NCBI GenBank assembly: GCA_964343195.1
Contig: CAYFIR010000071.1
Span: 1-32,537 of the forward strand
Source of the DNA: CAYVAP01 sp964343195
GTDB taxonomy: Bacteria > Bacteroidota > Bacteroidia > J057
Length of the DNA: 32,537 bases
Reading direction: 5' to 3'
The notes under the pieces are model-generated. The model was not told the DNA's origin. It was given only the letters and a program-made list of their open reading frames with translations, and searched no databases. A program made the translations under genes and the position numbers. Shown here piece by piece: positions 7,410-16,968 of the stretch. Every line of letters starts with the position of its first letter. The stretch's first letter is position 1.

Positions 7410-8720
7410 ATGATCGAAAACCAATCAACGACTTCTACCCCCCCTCAGCTTGATGAAACTTTTGCGATCCTGGCCAAAGAAGAAAAGCGTCAGCGAGAAG
7501 GCATCGAACTGATTGCTTCTGAAAACTTCGTGAGTGAAGCAGTCATGCAGGCTACAGGTAGTGTCTTGACGAATAAATATGCAGAAGGCTACCCTGGCAA
7601 GCGATACTATGGCGGCTGCCAGTTTGCCGATGAAGTAGAAGATTTGGCCCGCGAGCGTGCCAAACAGCTGTTCGATGCAGAGTACGTCAACGTACAACCC
7701 CACTCTGGAGCACAGGCCAATGCAGCCGTTTTCCTGGCCCTGATCAAGCCGGGTGATAAGATCATGGGCTTTGACCTCTCTCATGGCGGTCACCTGACCC
7801 ACGGTTCTTCGGTCAACTTTTCAGGCAAATACTTCGATCCCGTATTTTATGGGGTGGAAGAGCATGACGGACGCATCGACATGAACAAGGTGCGGGAAAC
7901 GGCTCTACGCGAAAAGCCGCGCCTGATCATCTCTGGTGCCAGCAGCTATAGCCGTGACTGGGATTTTGCTGCCTTCCGTGAGATTGCTGATGAAGTCGGA
8001 GCCCTCCTGATGGCAGACATCGCCCACCCGGCAGGTATCATCGCCAAGGGCTTCCTGACCAATCCCCTCCCCTACTGCGATGTGGTGACGACCACCACCC
8101 ACAAGACCCTACGTGCTACCCGAGGCGGGATGATCATGGTCGGAAAAAATGGTCCCAATCCACTTGGCATTGCCACCAAAAAGGGGACAGTCCGCAGCAT
8201 GGGCTCCATACTTGACAGTGCAGTTTTCCCCGGAACCCAGGGTGGCCCGCTGATGCATGCCATTGCCGGAAAGGCCGTAGCGTTTGGAGAAGCCCTGCGT
8301 CCAGAGTTTACGACTTACATTGAGCGAGTCCTCTCCAATGCGAAGATGCTCTCTCAAGCCATGGTAGACCGTGGATACAAGGTCATCTCAGGCGGTACCG
8401 ACAACCATCTTATGCTTATCGACCTGCGCACCAAATTCGCTGACCTAACCGGAAAGCAGGCTGAGCAGTCGTTGGTAGCAGCAGATATCACCGCAAATAA
8501 AAATATGGTGCCCTTTGACAGCCGCAGCCCAATGGTCTCCAGTGGAATCCGCCTTGGAACTTCTGCCCTGACCACTCGTGGACTGGGAGAAAAAGACATG
8601 CTGGCGGTAGCTGATTTTATTGATCGGGTCCTTAGCGCTCCCCTTGATGAACATGTCATCAATCAGGTTCGCAATGAGGTCAACGAATACATGCGAGAGT
8701 TCCCTATGTTTCAATGGTAA
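7410..8720 (+). CDS. glyA: Serine hydroxymethyltransferase
   Basis: This PLP enzyme interconverts serine and tetrahydrofolate with glycine and 5,10-methylene-tetrahydrofolate in the cytosol. The 436-residue sequence shows all hallmarks: ELIASENFVS (33-42), NKYAEGYPGKRYYGG (55-69), NVQPHSGAQAN (94-104), and the lysine that binds PLP, K232, in TTTTHKTLRATRGG. The length is normal for Bacteroidota GlyA. The gene ends inside the start region of the next gene (TAATG overlap), so the exported protein that follows is probably translated in a coupled way. folK elsewhere in the window belongs to the same cofactor supply. Confidence 0.97.
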   Translation: MIENQSTTSTPPQLDETFAILAKEEKRQREGIELIASENFVSEAVMQATGSVLTNKYAEGYPGKRYYGGCQFADEVEDLARERAKQLFDAEYVNVQPHSGAQANAAVFLALIKPGDKIMGFDLSHGGHLTHGSSVNFSGKYFDPVFYGVEEHDGRIDMNKVRETALREKPRLIISGASSYSRDWDFAAFREIADEVGALLMADIAHPAGIIAKGFLTNPLPYCDVVTTTTHKTLRATRGGMIMVGKNGPNPLGIATKKGTVRSMGSILDSAVFPGTQGGPLMHAIAGKAVAFGEALRPEFTTYIERVLSNAKMLSQAMVDRGYKVISGGTDNHLMLIDLRTKFADLTGKQAEQSLVAADITANKNMVPFDSRSPMVSSGIRLGTSALTTRGLGEKDMLAVADFIDRVLSAPLDEHVINQVRNEVNEYMREFPMFQW

Positions 8721-10207
8721 TGAATAGACTTTCTGTAATCAAAATGGCGTTCCTGCTCTTGGGAGCAGGAACGCTTTCGTTTTGCAAAGCCCAGACAATC
8801 AGTGCAGAACAGATCTTTCCTGTGACTGGCTACAGCGTTTTCGAGCGCGGTTACCCTTTGCAACTGTTACCGGCTCCTGGCCAGTTTTTTCACTTTATGG
8901 AGTTTTGGATTGGAGGTAATGAAGGTCGTCAGACCACCAATTATTACCTACAGACCTACGCTGCTTTCGATTACGGCGAAAAAAACTTCACCCCCGTTAC
9001 TCCCCTGCAGGTGGAGCCCATGCGGGTCAAAAGTGCCCTGAATACCTATCAGCAGGGGGTTGCCATAATTGGTACACAGGAATTGGGACCGGATCAGGAG
9101 ACCCATACCATCGCGACCTTCTTTGACTCCAAAGGCGACACCCTTTCAGGTGAACCCGTTCAGCTGAGTCATTATGAAAAATCCCGCCGCAGGAATTACG
9201 AGGAATGGATCAGGGTCTCTCCACTGGGAAAATACCTGTTATGGGTAGGAAAAAATGGGCGTGACTACTATGCTTCTCTTTTTAATTACGGGGGCAAAGA
9301 AATCTGGCGCGAAGAACTGGACCTCCCTTATCTGAGAGATGGCTACAAAGTCGGAGATGTATCCCTGGATGACCGTGGGCAGCCATACATCCTCATGACA
9401 CCTGCCCCCGACAAGGCTGGCGTGCCGATCATGTTGCTCCAGCTCACCGACTCTGCCCGCAGCACACTGGCCGAACCCATTAGCCCTGGCAATCAGGCCA
9501 ATATCCTTAGGGCAACCCTAACCCTGACCGAAGACAGCAACCTCATTGTTACCGGTGTTTTGAACCAGCCAATGGACTCGACCAGGCTCATAAATGGGAC
9601 CAACCTCGAAAACGAAGAGGTTTGGACCAGCCTTTTCATCGCCCACTATGAACAGCGTACCGCCGAAAACCAGCCGTTTCAGAAAAACTATATTCAGTCT
9701 CACCCCATTCCGCAGCACTGGATCAACCATTTTCAGGAGGAGGGAGGTCCTGGAAGCGATTTTTCAGACCTCCAAATTGTATTACATGACGAGACCCTCG
9801 TCATGATATTTGAGGAGCAATACAACCGCAAAGACCTCTGGCTATTCTATGACATGGGCCTTTTCGCCTTCGACCTCAACAATGGGCAAAAAAGGTGGTC
9901 GAAAATAATTGCAAAAAAACAGCGAAACCGTGGCACTAACGAGGTCCTCTCCTACGTCTCAGGAGTATCGAGGGACAAGTTGAGGCTGGTCTTCCTGACA
10001 GAACGGGGAGCACAGGGAAAACTTAACTGTACTTCTATTGACCTGGAGACGGGGGAGCGAAAGGACCGTTACCTGGCTTCCAATGAAACCGCTCAATACC
10101 TGTTCTTTCCAAAGCGTTCGGCTATGATCAGTGACAGAGATATGGTCCTGCTGGGACTGGGAAACCCTGGTCAGAATGACTATAAGCTCATCACGATAAC
10201 TTTCTAG
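8720..10207 (+). CDS. Exported protein of unknown function, about 495 residues
   Basis: The ATG at 8720 overlaps the glyA stop as TAATG and gives a clean signal peptide (MNRLSVIKMAFLLLGAGTLS then FCKAQT). An ATG six bases upstream is also possible. The mature part is strongly beta-structured with repeated blade-like units: WVGKNGRDYYASLFNYGGKE, DVSLDDRGQPYILM, TLTLTEDSNLIVTGVL, and LFAFDLNNGQKRWSKII near the end. This suggests a beta-propeller or a related repeat fold in the periplasm or on the cell surface. There is no T9SS C-terminal domain and no lipobox cysteine at a suitable place. The family is not recognised. The link to glyA appears to be transcriptional only. Confidence 0.65.
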   Translation: MNRLSVIKMAFLLLGAGTLSFCKAQTISAEQIFPVTGYSVFERGYPLQLLPAPGQFFHFMEFWIGGNEGRQTTNYYLQTYAAFDYGEKNFTPVTPLQVEPMRVKSALNTYQQGVAIIGTQELGPDQETHTIATFFDSKGDTLSGEPVQLSHYEKSRRRNYEEWIRVSPLGKYLLWVGKNGRDYYASLFNYGGKEIWREELDLPYLRDGYKVGDVSLDDRGQPYILMTPAPDKAGVPIMLLQLTDSARSTLAEPISPGNQANILRATLTLTEDSNLIVTGVLNQPMDSTRLINGTNLENEEVWTSLFIAHYEQRTAENQPFQKNYIQSHPIPQHWINHFQEEGGPGSDFSDLQIVLHDETLVMIFEEQYNRKDLWLFYDMGLFAFDLNNGQKRWSKIIAKKQRNRGTNEVLSYVSGVSRDKLRLVFLTERGAQGKLNCTSIDLETGERKDRYLASNETAQYLFFPKRSAMISDRDMVLLGLGNPGQNDYKLITITF

Positions 10208-10329
10208 CAAAGTTTGTAGTTGATCGGCGACATGATGTAATTTTGAATACTAATCCTGCCTGCCCCCTGGGTGTCTGAGGGTTACCGACGCAGGAAAAGC
10301 CTGAAATTGTACCTAATAATCTAGATTTC

Positions 10330-11193
10330 GTGTCTGTGCTCAAAACCCTCGCCTCGATGCGAGGAAAACGCAAAAAGAAGACTGGCTCCTCCGAGGAGGG
10401 TGAAATGTCCTTCCTTGAACATCTGGAAGAGCTGCGCTGGCACCTGATGCGGGCCCTGGTTGCCATTGCCATATTTGCCATTGGCTGTTTTGTCAACGTC
10501 AACTGGCTGCTCGATACGGTAATCCTTTGGCCTGCTGCTTCAGACTTCCCGCTCAACGAAGCGCTCTGCAATTTCAATGCAGGCCTCTGCTTTGACAAAA
10601 CCAACGTCATGCTGATTGCCATCAGCCCGTATGAGCAGTTCCTTAAATCCATCACGGTATCGTTTGTCACAGGCTTTATTCTGGCATTTCCCTATGTACT
10701 CTGGGAACTCTGGCGATTTATCAAACCCGGACTGAAAAAGAACGAACGGCGAGGGCTACGTGGCAATGTCCTGATCATGAGCCTTCTGTTTTTTACAGGA
10801 GTTGCGTTTGCCTATTTCATCATCACGCCTTTTAGCTTTCGCTTCCTATCCACCTATCAGCTTTCAGCAGCAGTAGCCAACCAATGGCAGATAGGCAAGG
10901 TGATAGGCATGGTCACCCAAATATCAGTAGGTGGGGGTCTCATCTTTGAGATGCCGATCATGGTATTCTATCTGGCAAAAATCGGCCTGGTAACCGATAA
11001 GAGCATGCGCACTTATCGCCGCCATGCGATTGTCGTGCTCCTGATCCTCTCCGCTATTCTTACCCCTCCCGATGTCACTTCGCAGGTGCTGATTTTCTTC
11101 CCACTGTGGTTCCTTTATGAACTCAGTATCCGCATCGCCGGCAGAGTAGCACGCAAACGCGAAAAAGAGTTGGGGATGAGTACGAAGGAGTAA
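10330..11193 (+). CDS. tatC: Twin-arginine translocase subunit TatC
   Basis: TatC is the receptor of the Tat pathway, which exports folded proteins across the inner membrane. The 287-residue protein has the diagnostic N-terminal motif MSFLEHLEELRWHL (26-39) before the first membrane segment. It also has the conserved SPYEQFLKSITVSF and FPYVLWELWRFIKPGL segments and six hydrophobic helices, ending in a basic tail (RKREKELG). The insertion CNFNAGLCFDKTN in the first periplasmic loop is typical of Bacteroidota TatC. The frame begins at GTG 10330; ATG at 10357 (MRGKRKKK) is an alternative start. tatA is not in this window. The gap from the preceding gene is 122 bases. Confidence 0.95.
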   Translation: MSVLKTLASMRGKRKKKTGSSEEGEMSFLEHLEELRWHLMRALVAIAIFAIGCFVNVNWLLDTVILWPAASDFPLNEALCNFNAGLCFDKTNVMLIAISPYEQFLKSITVSFVTGFILAFPYVLWELWRFIKPGLKKNERRGLRGNVLIMSLLFFTGVAFAYFIITPFSFRFLSTYQLSAAVANQWQIGKVIGMVTQISVGGGLIFEMPIMVFYLAKIGLVTDKSMRTYRRHAIVVLLILSAILTPPDVTSQVLIFFPLWFLYELSIRIAGRVARKREKELGMSTKE

Positions 11194-11244
11194 TGGGAAA
11201 ACAGGGGGCTATGAAAGCTATCGAGGTATTTGCCAAATTAGCCT

Positions 11245-11428
11245 TTAGTAACGCGAGAAAAATAACTTCCCGATTTTACGAAGACTCTTCGGCTGCGCTC
11301 AGAGCAGGTCTTGTTTGCAGGCAAGGAAGAAAAACCGAGTTTGGCGAGCCAAATGAGGCTTTTTCTGACGAAGTATGCGGGCAAGAGATCGAGTCAAAAG
11401 CGAAACTAATTTTTTGAGCGTTACTTAG
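11245..11428. repeat. MITE-like element with imperfect terminal inverted repeats
   Basis: The left end TAGTAACGCGAGAAAAATA (from 11246) is an imperfect inverted copy of the right end, where the minus strand reads TAAGTAACGCTCAAAAAATT (from 11427). The 180-base interior contains CTCTTCGGCTGCGCTCAGAG and has no credible gene, although one frame is open across it. Size, matched ends and position between two plus-strand genes fit a non-autonomous mobile repeat. No transposase is nearby and no clear target duplication was established. Confidence 0.45.
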
Positions 11429-11466
11429 TCCAGACCACAGAACTCGCCATAATTTTCTATTTCCTC

Positions 11467-12897
11467 ATGACCGATCCCAAGGAATTTCGGCGGTATGCCC
11501 ATCAGGTCGCTGACTGGATGGCAGACTACTTTGAGCAAGTACAGGAATACCCTGTCAGGTCGCAGGTCAGACCACGTGAGATCTATGATCAATTGCCAAA
11601 TGAGGCTCCGGCCAGGGCGGAGAGCATGGATCAGATTCTGGCGGACTTTAAGTCGGTCATCATGCCGGGCATGACCCACTGGCAGCACCCGAGCTTTTTC
11701 GCCTACTTCCCCGCTAACAATTCCTATCCCAGCGTCCTGGCTGAGATGTTGACCGCCACCCTTGGTGCGCAGTGCATGCTCTGGGAAACTTCACCTGCTG
11801 CCGCCGAACTCGAAGAAAAAGTCCTGCAATGGCTACAGCGATTGATGGGGATTCCCATCGACTGGCATGGAGTCATCCAACCAACGGCTTCTGACGCTAC
11901 GCTGACAGCCCTGCTAACCGCACGGGAGGTTCATAGCCAGTTTGAGGTAAATCAGTCTGGCCTACAGCAGCGACCCAGGTACCGCGTCTATGGCTCCAAA
12001 GAGTTGCATTCCTCCATCGAAAAAGGCGTCAAAATTGCTGGACTGGGCAAGGAGAACTATGTAACCATTCCAGTGGATGAGGCATACGCCATGAAGCCGG
12101 AGTTGTTAACGGCAGCCATTGAACAGGACCTTTCAAAGGGATATCAGCCATTGGCGGTTGTAGCAGCACTGGGCACTACTTCCTCCACGGGAATCGATCC
12201 ACTGGAAAGCATCGGACAAATTTGCCAGCAATATGGCCTATGGCTGCATGTCGATGCGGCCTATGGTGGATCAGCCCTGGTACTACCAGAACTCCATCAC
12301 ATGATCAGGGGAATCGAGTTGGCGGATAGCTTTGTATTCAATCCCCACAAGTGGCTGATGACCAACTTCGACCTCTCAGTCTATTTCGTGAAGGACAAGG
12401 GAGCCCTGATCCGCACCTTCGAAATTCTACCAGAGTATCTCAAAACCGGCGTGGACAGCGAGGTGAACAACTACCGGGACTGGGGCATCCCACTGGGAAG
12501 ACGGTTTAGGGCTTTGAAGCTATGGTTTGTCATGCGCAGCTACGGAGTGGAAGGCCTTCAGGCCAAAATCCGCCAGGACATTGCCCTGGCGCAGGAGCTA
12601 CGTAGCTGGGTGGAAGTCCACCCCCACTTCGAGATCATGGCTCCTACCCCACTGGCTCTGGTTTGCTTTCGCTATCATCCCCCCCATGTCTCGGACGAAT
12701 CCCAACTGGATCGGCTCAACACTGAACTATTACAAGAACTCAATGACAGCGGCGAACTTTACCTGACCAGGACCACCCTCAATGGCAGGACCGTCATTCG
12801 GTTTTCCATCGGCCAGACCCACACACAACGTGAGCATGTCGTGGCCGGGTGGGAGCGGATTCTGGCGGAAGTGGAAAAAATAGAAGTAAAAGGCTGA
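11467..12897 (+). CDS. PLP-dependent group II decarboxylase, aromatic-amino-acid type
   Basis: The 476-residue protein belongs to the group II decarboxylases (DOPA, tyrosine, tryptophan and glutamate enzymes). Visible features are HWQHPSFFAYFPANNSYPSVL (71-91), the cofactor-stacking histidine H181 in KELHSSIEKG, the PLP-nitrogen-binding D263 in WLHVDAAYGG, and the Schiff-base lysine K295 in FNPHKWLM. The loop that is GVIQGSASEAT in most relatives is GVIQPTASDATL here (135-146), so substrate or phosphate contacts may differ. Length and the N-terminal layout favour the aromatic-L-amino-acid type over glutamate decarboxylase. The product would be an arylalkylamine or a similar amine. It stands alone behind the repeat element and converges on lacZ with a 10-base gap. 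Confidence 0.85.
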   Translation: MTDPKEFRRYAHQVADWMADYFEQVQEYPVRSQVRPREIYDQLPNEAPARAESMDQILADFKSVIMPGMTHWQHPSFFAYFPANNSYPSVLAEMLTATLGAQCMLWETSPAAAELEEKVLQWLQRLMGIPIDWHGVIQPTASDATLTALLTAREVHSQFEVNQSGLQQRPRYRVYGSKELHSSIEKGVKIAGLGKENYVTIPVDEAYAMKPELLTAAIEQDLSKGYQPLAVVAALGTTSSTGIDPLESIGQICQQYGLWLHVDAAYGGSALVLPELHHMIRGIELADSFVFNPHKWLMTNFDLSVYFVKDKGALIRTFEILPEYLKTGVDSEVNNYRDWGIPLGRRFRALKLWFVMRSYGVEGLQAKIRQDIALAQELRSWVEVHPHFEIMAPTPLALVCFRYHPPHVSDESQLDRLNTELLQELNDSGELYLTRTTLNGRTVIRFSIGQTHTQREHVVAGWERILAEVEKIEVKG

Positions 12898-12907
12898 TAC
12901 CTCCCCC

Positions 12908-15900
12908 CTACTCTACCGCTTCCAGCACATAGCGAAATATATATTCAGCATCTCTCAGCAGATACTCTTCATGTGTAGAAGGCAACCAGCTCAGGTCGCC
13001 ACCCACTCCCATGACTTTGTAATCGATATGCCAGCGAAGGGCTTCTCCCTTTTCCAACTCGTGGGTATGCCGTGCGGTTCCAAGGTTGGTGAAGGGGTCC
13101 ACGCTGGTATGCAGGTCAGTGCCATACACCTTTAGCCCAAGGCCTTCCCGGTTTTGCAACATGGCCCAGCGAATGCCACCTCGGTTGCCATTGGACTGGG
13201 GTTTGATATAGGGTGTACACAACTGAGTAGCTGTTGCCTGAAACTGCCCCACAAGGCTTCCTTCCTGTCGATCCGGATAGTTTTCATCTGGTCCAAGTCC
13301 GTACCACGAAACCATGTTGAAGTCCCTGGAAACCCCTAGAGTTGTGCCTACCCGAGGTAGGGGGAGTGAGTTATTTCGCTCGACATCGAACTCTACTTCA
13401 ACTCTGCCACTGGGGCCAATCCGGTAGGTGGTAATGTGATCAAGCTCTATCTTGCGGCTTTTCCATTTACCCTCAAAGTGAACGATCAGGCTATCGGGCG
13501 CAACCTGTATCGCCCACATGTCCTCCGCTTCATACTCCAGTTTATCCAGTCCCATCTCCCGCCACCGCCTGGCATGGCTCCGGATCAGGGGATTGCCCCC
13601 CTCATCATTGTCTGTCGGAGCACGCCAAAAATCCAGCTTCAATCCATCTTCGACCAGGGTATGCTCACCAAGCTGCCATTGGGTCATGCCTCCAGCCTGC
13701 TTGGAAAAGCGCCAGGTGTGGTCTCCACCAGAAACCACCAGGCTATCTCCCCCATCCGAAAGTGTCAACAGGTAGTGGTCGATGTCTGCGGCCGTTGGCT
13801 CTGGAATTTTCCATTGTCCTCCGACCTTAAACTGCTCCCAGGCCATCTCGATTCCCCTGGGGCCCCATGGCTGAGGATTTTTTAGCCTAAGGTGAAGGTT
13901 CAACCAATATTCCTGGCCCTCCTGCAACAGGGGTTGCCCGTAACCCAGTTCCAGGGTTTGGGATTCTCCTGCCAGAACCTCCAGGTCGGCTACGATTCCT
14001 TCCTCCAGGACCTGTCCTCCCTGTGTCAGACGCCAGAGCAGTTCAAAGTCCGAGAGATCCTGAAAGTGGTAACGGTTTTCGATTTTTATGACTCCCCTGT
14101 CTTTATCCACCAAATCAAATGCAACCCATTGATGGGCATATTTGATTTCCTGCATGGCAGGCTTCAGGCGCCGATCAGGAAATACAATGCCGTTGAGACA
14201 AAAATTGGTGTCAGGAGAAGCATCTCCATAGTCCCCCCCGTAGGCGTAGTAGGGCCTGCCTTCGGACGAATTTCGAAGCAGTCCCTGGTCCACCCAGTCC
14301 CAGATATAGCCCCCCTGCATACGCGGATACTGATCGATGGTATCCCAAAACTCCTTGAAGTTCCCGTTGCTATTCCCCATCGCGTGAGAGTACTCACAGA
14401 TGATCATGGGACGGGACTCGGGATCTTTTTCATAAAGCTCTACCATGCTTTTGGGCGAAGGATACATGGTGCTGAGAATATCGTATTTGCTCACATCATG
14501 CCCACCAGTTTCCTGGAGAATAAAGCCTGCCATCGAAATAGGGTTGTACTTCATGGCTCGACGGAGAGAAACCAGGGTCCTGTGCCCTTCATAGTGGATA
14601 GGCCGACCGGTGGGGTCGAGCGCCCGAATTGTTTCGGCCAGCAGGTCCATATTCGCTCCTACTCCGGATTCGTTGCCCAGAGACCAGAGTATGATGGAGG
14701 TGAAGTTTCGGTCACGGTAGCACATACTCACCCCGCGGTCTATCATGGCGGCCTGCCAGATGGGATCATCGGCTGGTTTCTGGTTTTCGTAATACCAAAG
14801 GCCATGTGCCTCAATATTGGCTTCGTCCATGAGGTAAATCCCCAGTTCGTCGCATAGCTCGTACCAGCGGGTATGATTGGGGTAGTGAGAAGTACGAACC
14901 GAGTTGAAATTATTCTGCTTCAGCAGCTCAATATCCCGGCGCATGCTCGCTTCATCCACAGCCCTGCCACGGACCGGATCGAACTCATGGCGGTTTACCC
15001 CTTTGATCATGACGACTTTGCCATTAACCAAAAACTGCCCATCTACAATGCGCAAATCTCGCCAGCCAAACCGATGATGAATAATCTCGGCAGAACCCTC
15101 ATCTGGTAGCCACTTCATTTCCAGGCGGTAAAGCTGAGGGATCTCCGCACTCCATAGCTGGGGTGAGTCAACGACAGCCTCGATGGTGAGCTTGTCCACA
15201 ATCTGTTCGATCCCCATGGGTTCCAGCGCCTCGGCACCTCCTGCGACTTCCTGTCCCTGAGGATTTTTGATGGCCCAACTCAGTGAACCACCCAGCGTCT
15301 CAATCGCCTCAAATCGGGAGAGTTCCACGTCAATTTGTACTTCCCCCTGTGAAAAATCTGCGTTTAGGTTGGTGCGAAGGGAAAAGTCTCTCAACATCAG
15401 TTTGGGACGAGCCATGAGAAAGACATCGCGGTAAATGCCGCTTAGCCGCCAGAAATCCTGATCTTCCAGAAAAGACCCATTGCACCAGCGAATTACGACA
15501 ACCATTAGCTCATTTTCTCCTGGCTGCAGGTGCTCTGTCAGCCTGAATTCTGCCGGAGTCATGCTGCCTTCGCTATAGCCAATTTCCTGCCCGTTTACGT
15601 AGAGATAGAACGCAGACTGTACCCCTGCAAAATGGATAATCACCTCTTCCTGATCCCAGTTTTCAGGCAGGTTGAAGGTACGCCGGTACAGCCCTGTTTC
15701 ATTTTCCTTGCTCACAATCCGCGGCGCCTCTGTTCCCGGGAAAGGGTAGATGAAATTGGTGTAGATGGGCTGCCCATAGCCCTGCAATTGCCAATTGGAA
15801 GGTACGTTGATCGGTTGCCAGTCAATGTTCCGATCCCTGGGATTGGTGATCTGCACAGGCACCTCGGTGGGGTGACTGTAGAGATGGAACTGCCATTGGC

Positions 15901-16123
15901 CATTCAGGGAAAGTATCCTCTCGGAGAGCAGTCCGTTTCCGGGGCCCATGGAAGCCTTTTCCTGGTCCCCAAAGGGGAAGAAATGTGCTCTGGGGGCCAG
16001 TTTATTCACTCCGATTACAGAGGGGTCTTCCCAGGGAGGTAGAGTGTCTTTTAACGGAATCGGAAAGGCAGAAAGGGTACCCACCCAGCGGAGTAAAAAC
16101 CATAAATAGGACCAGGTCTTCAT
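12908..16123 (-). CDS. lacZ: Exported GH2 beta-galactosidase
   Basis: This glycoside hydrolase family 2 enzyme of LacZ architecture has 1071 residues from the ATG at 16121-16123. That start gives a short signal peptide-like segment (MKTWSYLWFLLRWVGTLSAF). An earlier ATG at 16184-16186 overlaps the methyltransferase stop but only adds an unlikely leader. N-terminal sugar-binding domain residues include LNGQWQFHLY and VPSNWQLQGYG. The catalytic barrel has DEANIEAHG (E438), the acid/base glutamate E485 in WSLGNESG, and the nucleophile E577 in ICEYSHAMGNS. The C-terminal 'small chain' domain has DFWRAPTDND and YGLGPDENYPDR. A periplasmic role in beta-galactoside breakdown is likely. No SusCD-like transporter genes are adjacent. 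Confidence 0.92.
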   Translation of the reverse strand: MKTWSYLWFLLRWVGTLSAFPIPLKDTLPPWEDPSVIGVNKLAPRAHFFPFGDQEKASMGPGNGLLSERILSLNGQWQFHLYSHPTEVPVQITNPRDRNIDWQPINVPSNWQLQGYGQPIYTNFIYPFPGTEAPRIVSKENETGLYRRTFNLPENWDQEEVIIHFAGVQSAFYLYVNGQEIGYSEGSMTPAEFRLTEHLQPGENELMVVVIRWCNGSFLEDQDFWRLSGIYRDVFLMARPKLMLRDFSLRTNLNADFSQGEVQIDVELSRFEAIETLGGSLSWAIKNPQGQEVAGGAEALEPMGIEQIVDKLTIEAVVDSPQLWSAEIPQLYRLEMKWLPDEGSAEIIHHRFGWRDLRIVDGQFLVNGKVVMIKGVNRHEFDPVRGRAVDEASMRRDIELLKQNNFNSVRTSHYPNHTRWYELCDELGIYLMDEANIEAHGLWYYENQKPADDPIWQAAMIDRGVSMCYRDRNFTSIILWSLGNESGVGANMDLLAETIRALDPTGRPIHYEGHRTLVSLRRAMKYNPISMAGFILQETGGHDVSKYDILSTMYPSPKSMVELYEKDPESRPMIICEYSHAMGNSNGNFKEFWDTIDQYPRMQGGYIWDWVDQGLLRNSSEGRPYYAYGGDYGDASPDTNFCLNGIVFPDRRLKPAMQEIKYAHQWVAFDLVDKDRGVIKIENRYHFQDLSDFELLWRLTQGGQVLEEGIVADLEVLAGESQTLELGYGQPLLQEGQEYWLNLHLRLKNPQPWGPRGIEMAWEQFKVGGQWKIPEPTAADIDHYLLTLSDGGDSLVVSGGDHTWRFSKQAGGMTQWQLGEHTLVEDGLKLDFWRAPTDNDEGGNPLIRSHARRWREMGLDKLEYEAEDMWAIQVAPDSLIVHFEGKWKSRKIELDHITTYRIGPSGRVEVEFDVERNNSLPLPRVGTTLGVSRDFNMVSWYGLGPDENYPDRQEGSLVGQFQATATQLCTPYIKPQSNGNRGGIRWAMLQNREGLGLKVYGTDLHTSVDPFTNLGTARHTHELEKGEALRWHIDYKVMGVGGDLSWLPSTHEEYLLRDAEYIFRYVLEAVE

Positions 16124-16182
16124 AGGGGCTCTCAGAACTTTATATAGTATGACTGATAAGCTAGTGAATTCAGCCGAATATC

Positions 16183-16836
16183 TCATAGTGGGAACTGCTC
16201 ATAAATGCGGGACTGGATCATACGCCGGGCAAATGAAGCTTCCTGCTTTAGCTCCAGGCCATTTCGTCGAAACATTCGATCGAATGGGAGCAGACGTGAT
16301 CCACTGATACCACATACCAACCGAAAAAACGCATACATCGTCCCTAGCAGTACCCTTTGAAACAAATTATGAGGAATGAAATCGGCAAACAGCCAGCTAC
16401 CTCCCGGATGGAGATGACCGCCCAGTTTCCCGATCACCCTGTCTGCTTCATCCTCTGCAAACAAATCTAGGAAGAAGAACGTGAGTATGACATCGAACCG
16501 CTCAGATGCTTCCAGTGACTCAACCCCTCCCGCCCTCAAGACATAGCGACTCGGTTCGCAGCCTTCCTCCAGCATTTGCTGCCGGGTCAGCTCCAGCATC
16601 CGGGGCGATAGTTCCAGGTAATCTACTTTTGTACGAACGGTTCGCTGCAGGACTTCACTCAAAATCCAACCTGATCCTCCCCCAATGATGAGCACCCTGG
16701 CCCCTTCAGGAATTTGTCCCAGCCATTTTATCTGGCTTAGGTACACCTCCTTGCCAAAGACCAGTTGGACGAGCCGATCGTACCAGTTGGCGAGCAGGTC
16801 AAATCCCCTGGAAATGCGCTTGTGGCTTGATGACAT
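16183..16836 (-). CDS. Class I SAM-dependent methyltransferase
   Basis: The protein has 217 residues from the ATG at 16834-16836; the open frame upstream encodes an unconvincing leader. It begins MSSSHKRISRGFDLLANWYD, like UbiE-type or phosphatidylethanolamine N-methyltransferase-like enzymes. The SAM motif I is VLIIGGGSGWIL (48-59), the acidic residue after motif I lies in VDYLELSPRML, and motif II is RFDVILTFFFLDLF. The substrate is unknown. Similar enzymes act on lipids or quinones, and a UbiA-like gene lies 290 bases upstream on the same strand, but a joint pathway is only an idea. The stop overlaps the longest possible lacZ frame. Confidence 0.75.
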   Translation of the reverse strand: MSSSHKRISRGFDLLANWYDRLVQLVFGKEVYLSQIKWLGQIPEGARVLIIGGGSGWILSEVLQRTVRTKVDYLELSPRMLELTRQQMLEEGCEPSRYVLRAGGVESLEASERFDVILTFFFLDLFAEDEADRVIGKLGGHLHPGGSWLFADFIPHNLFQRVLLGTMYAFFRLVCGISGSRLLPFDRMFRRNGLELKQEASFARRMIQSRIYEQFPL

Positions 16837-16968
16837 GGCAAGTGATATTGTAATGGGTGTGACGCGGTCCCTGTGCCCGATCCCAGAGGGGCTCCCCTGT
16901 CCGTAGGGGATCATTCAAAGGGCGGTTGGGAAAGCTTTCGACAGGTGGGTAGTTGGACAGAATTATAT

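Noticed and set aside
11193..11417. 74-codon open frame after tatC
   Set aside because: It runs across the inverted-repeat element and reads as low-information sequence; the frame appears accidental.
13892..14857. 321-codon plus-strand open frame opposite lacZ
   Set aside because: Antisense shadow of the beta-galactosidase gene, no recognisable domain or upstream signal.
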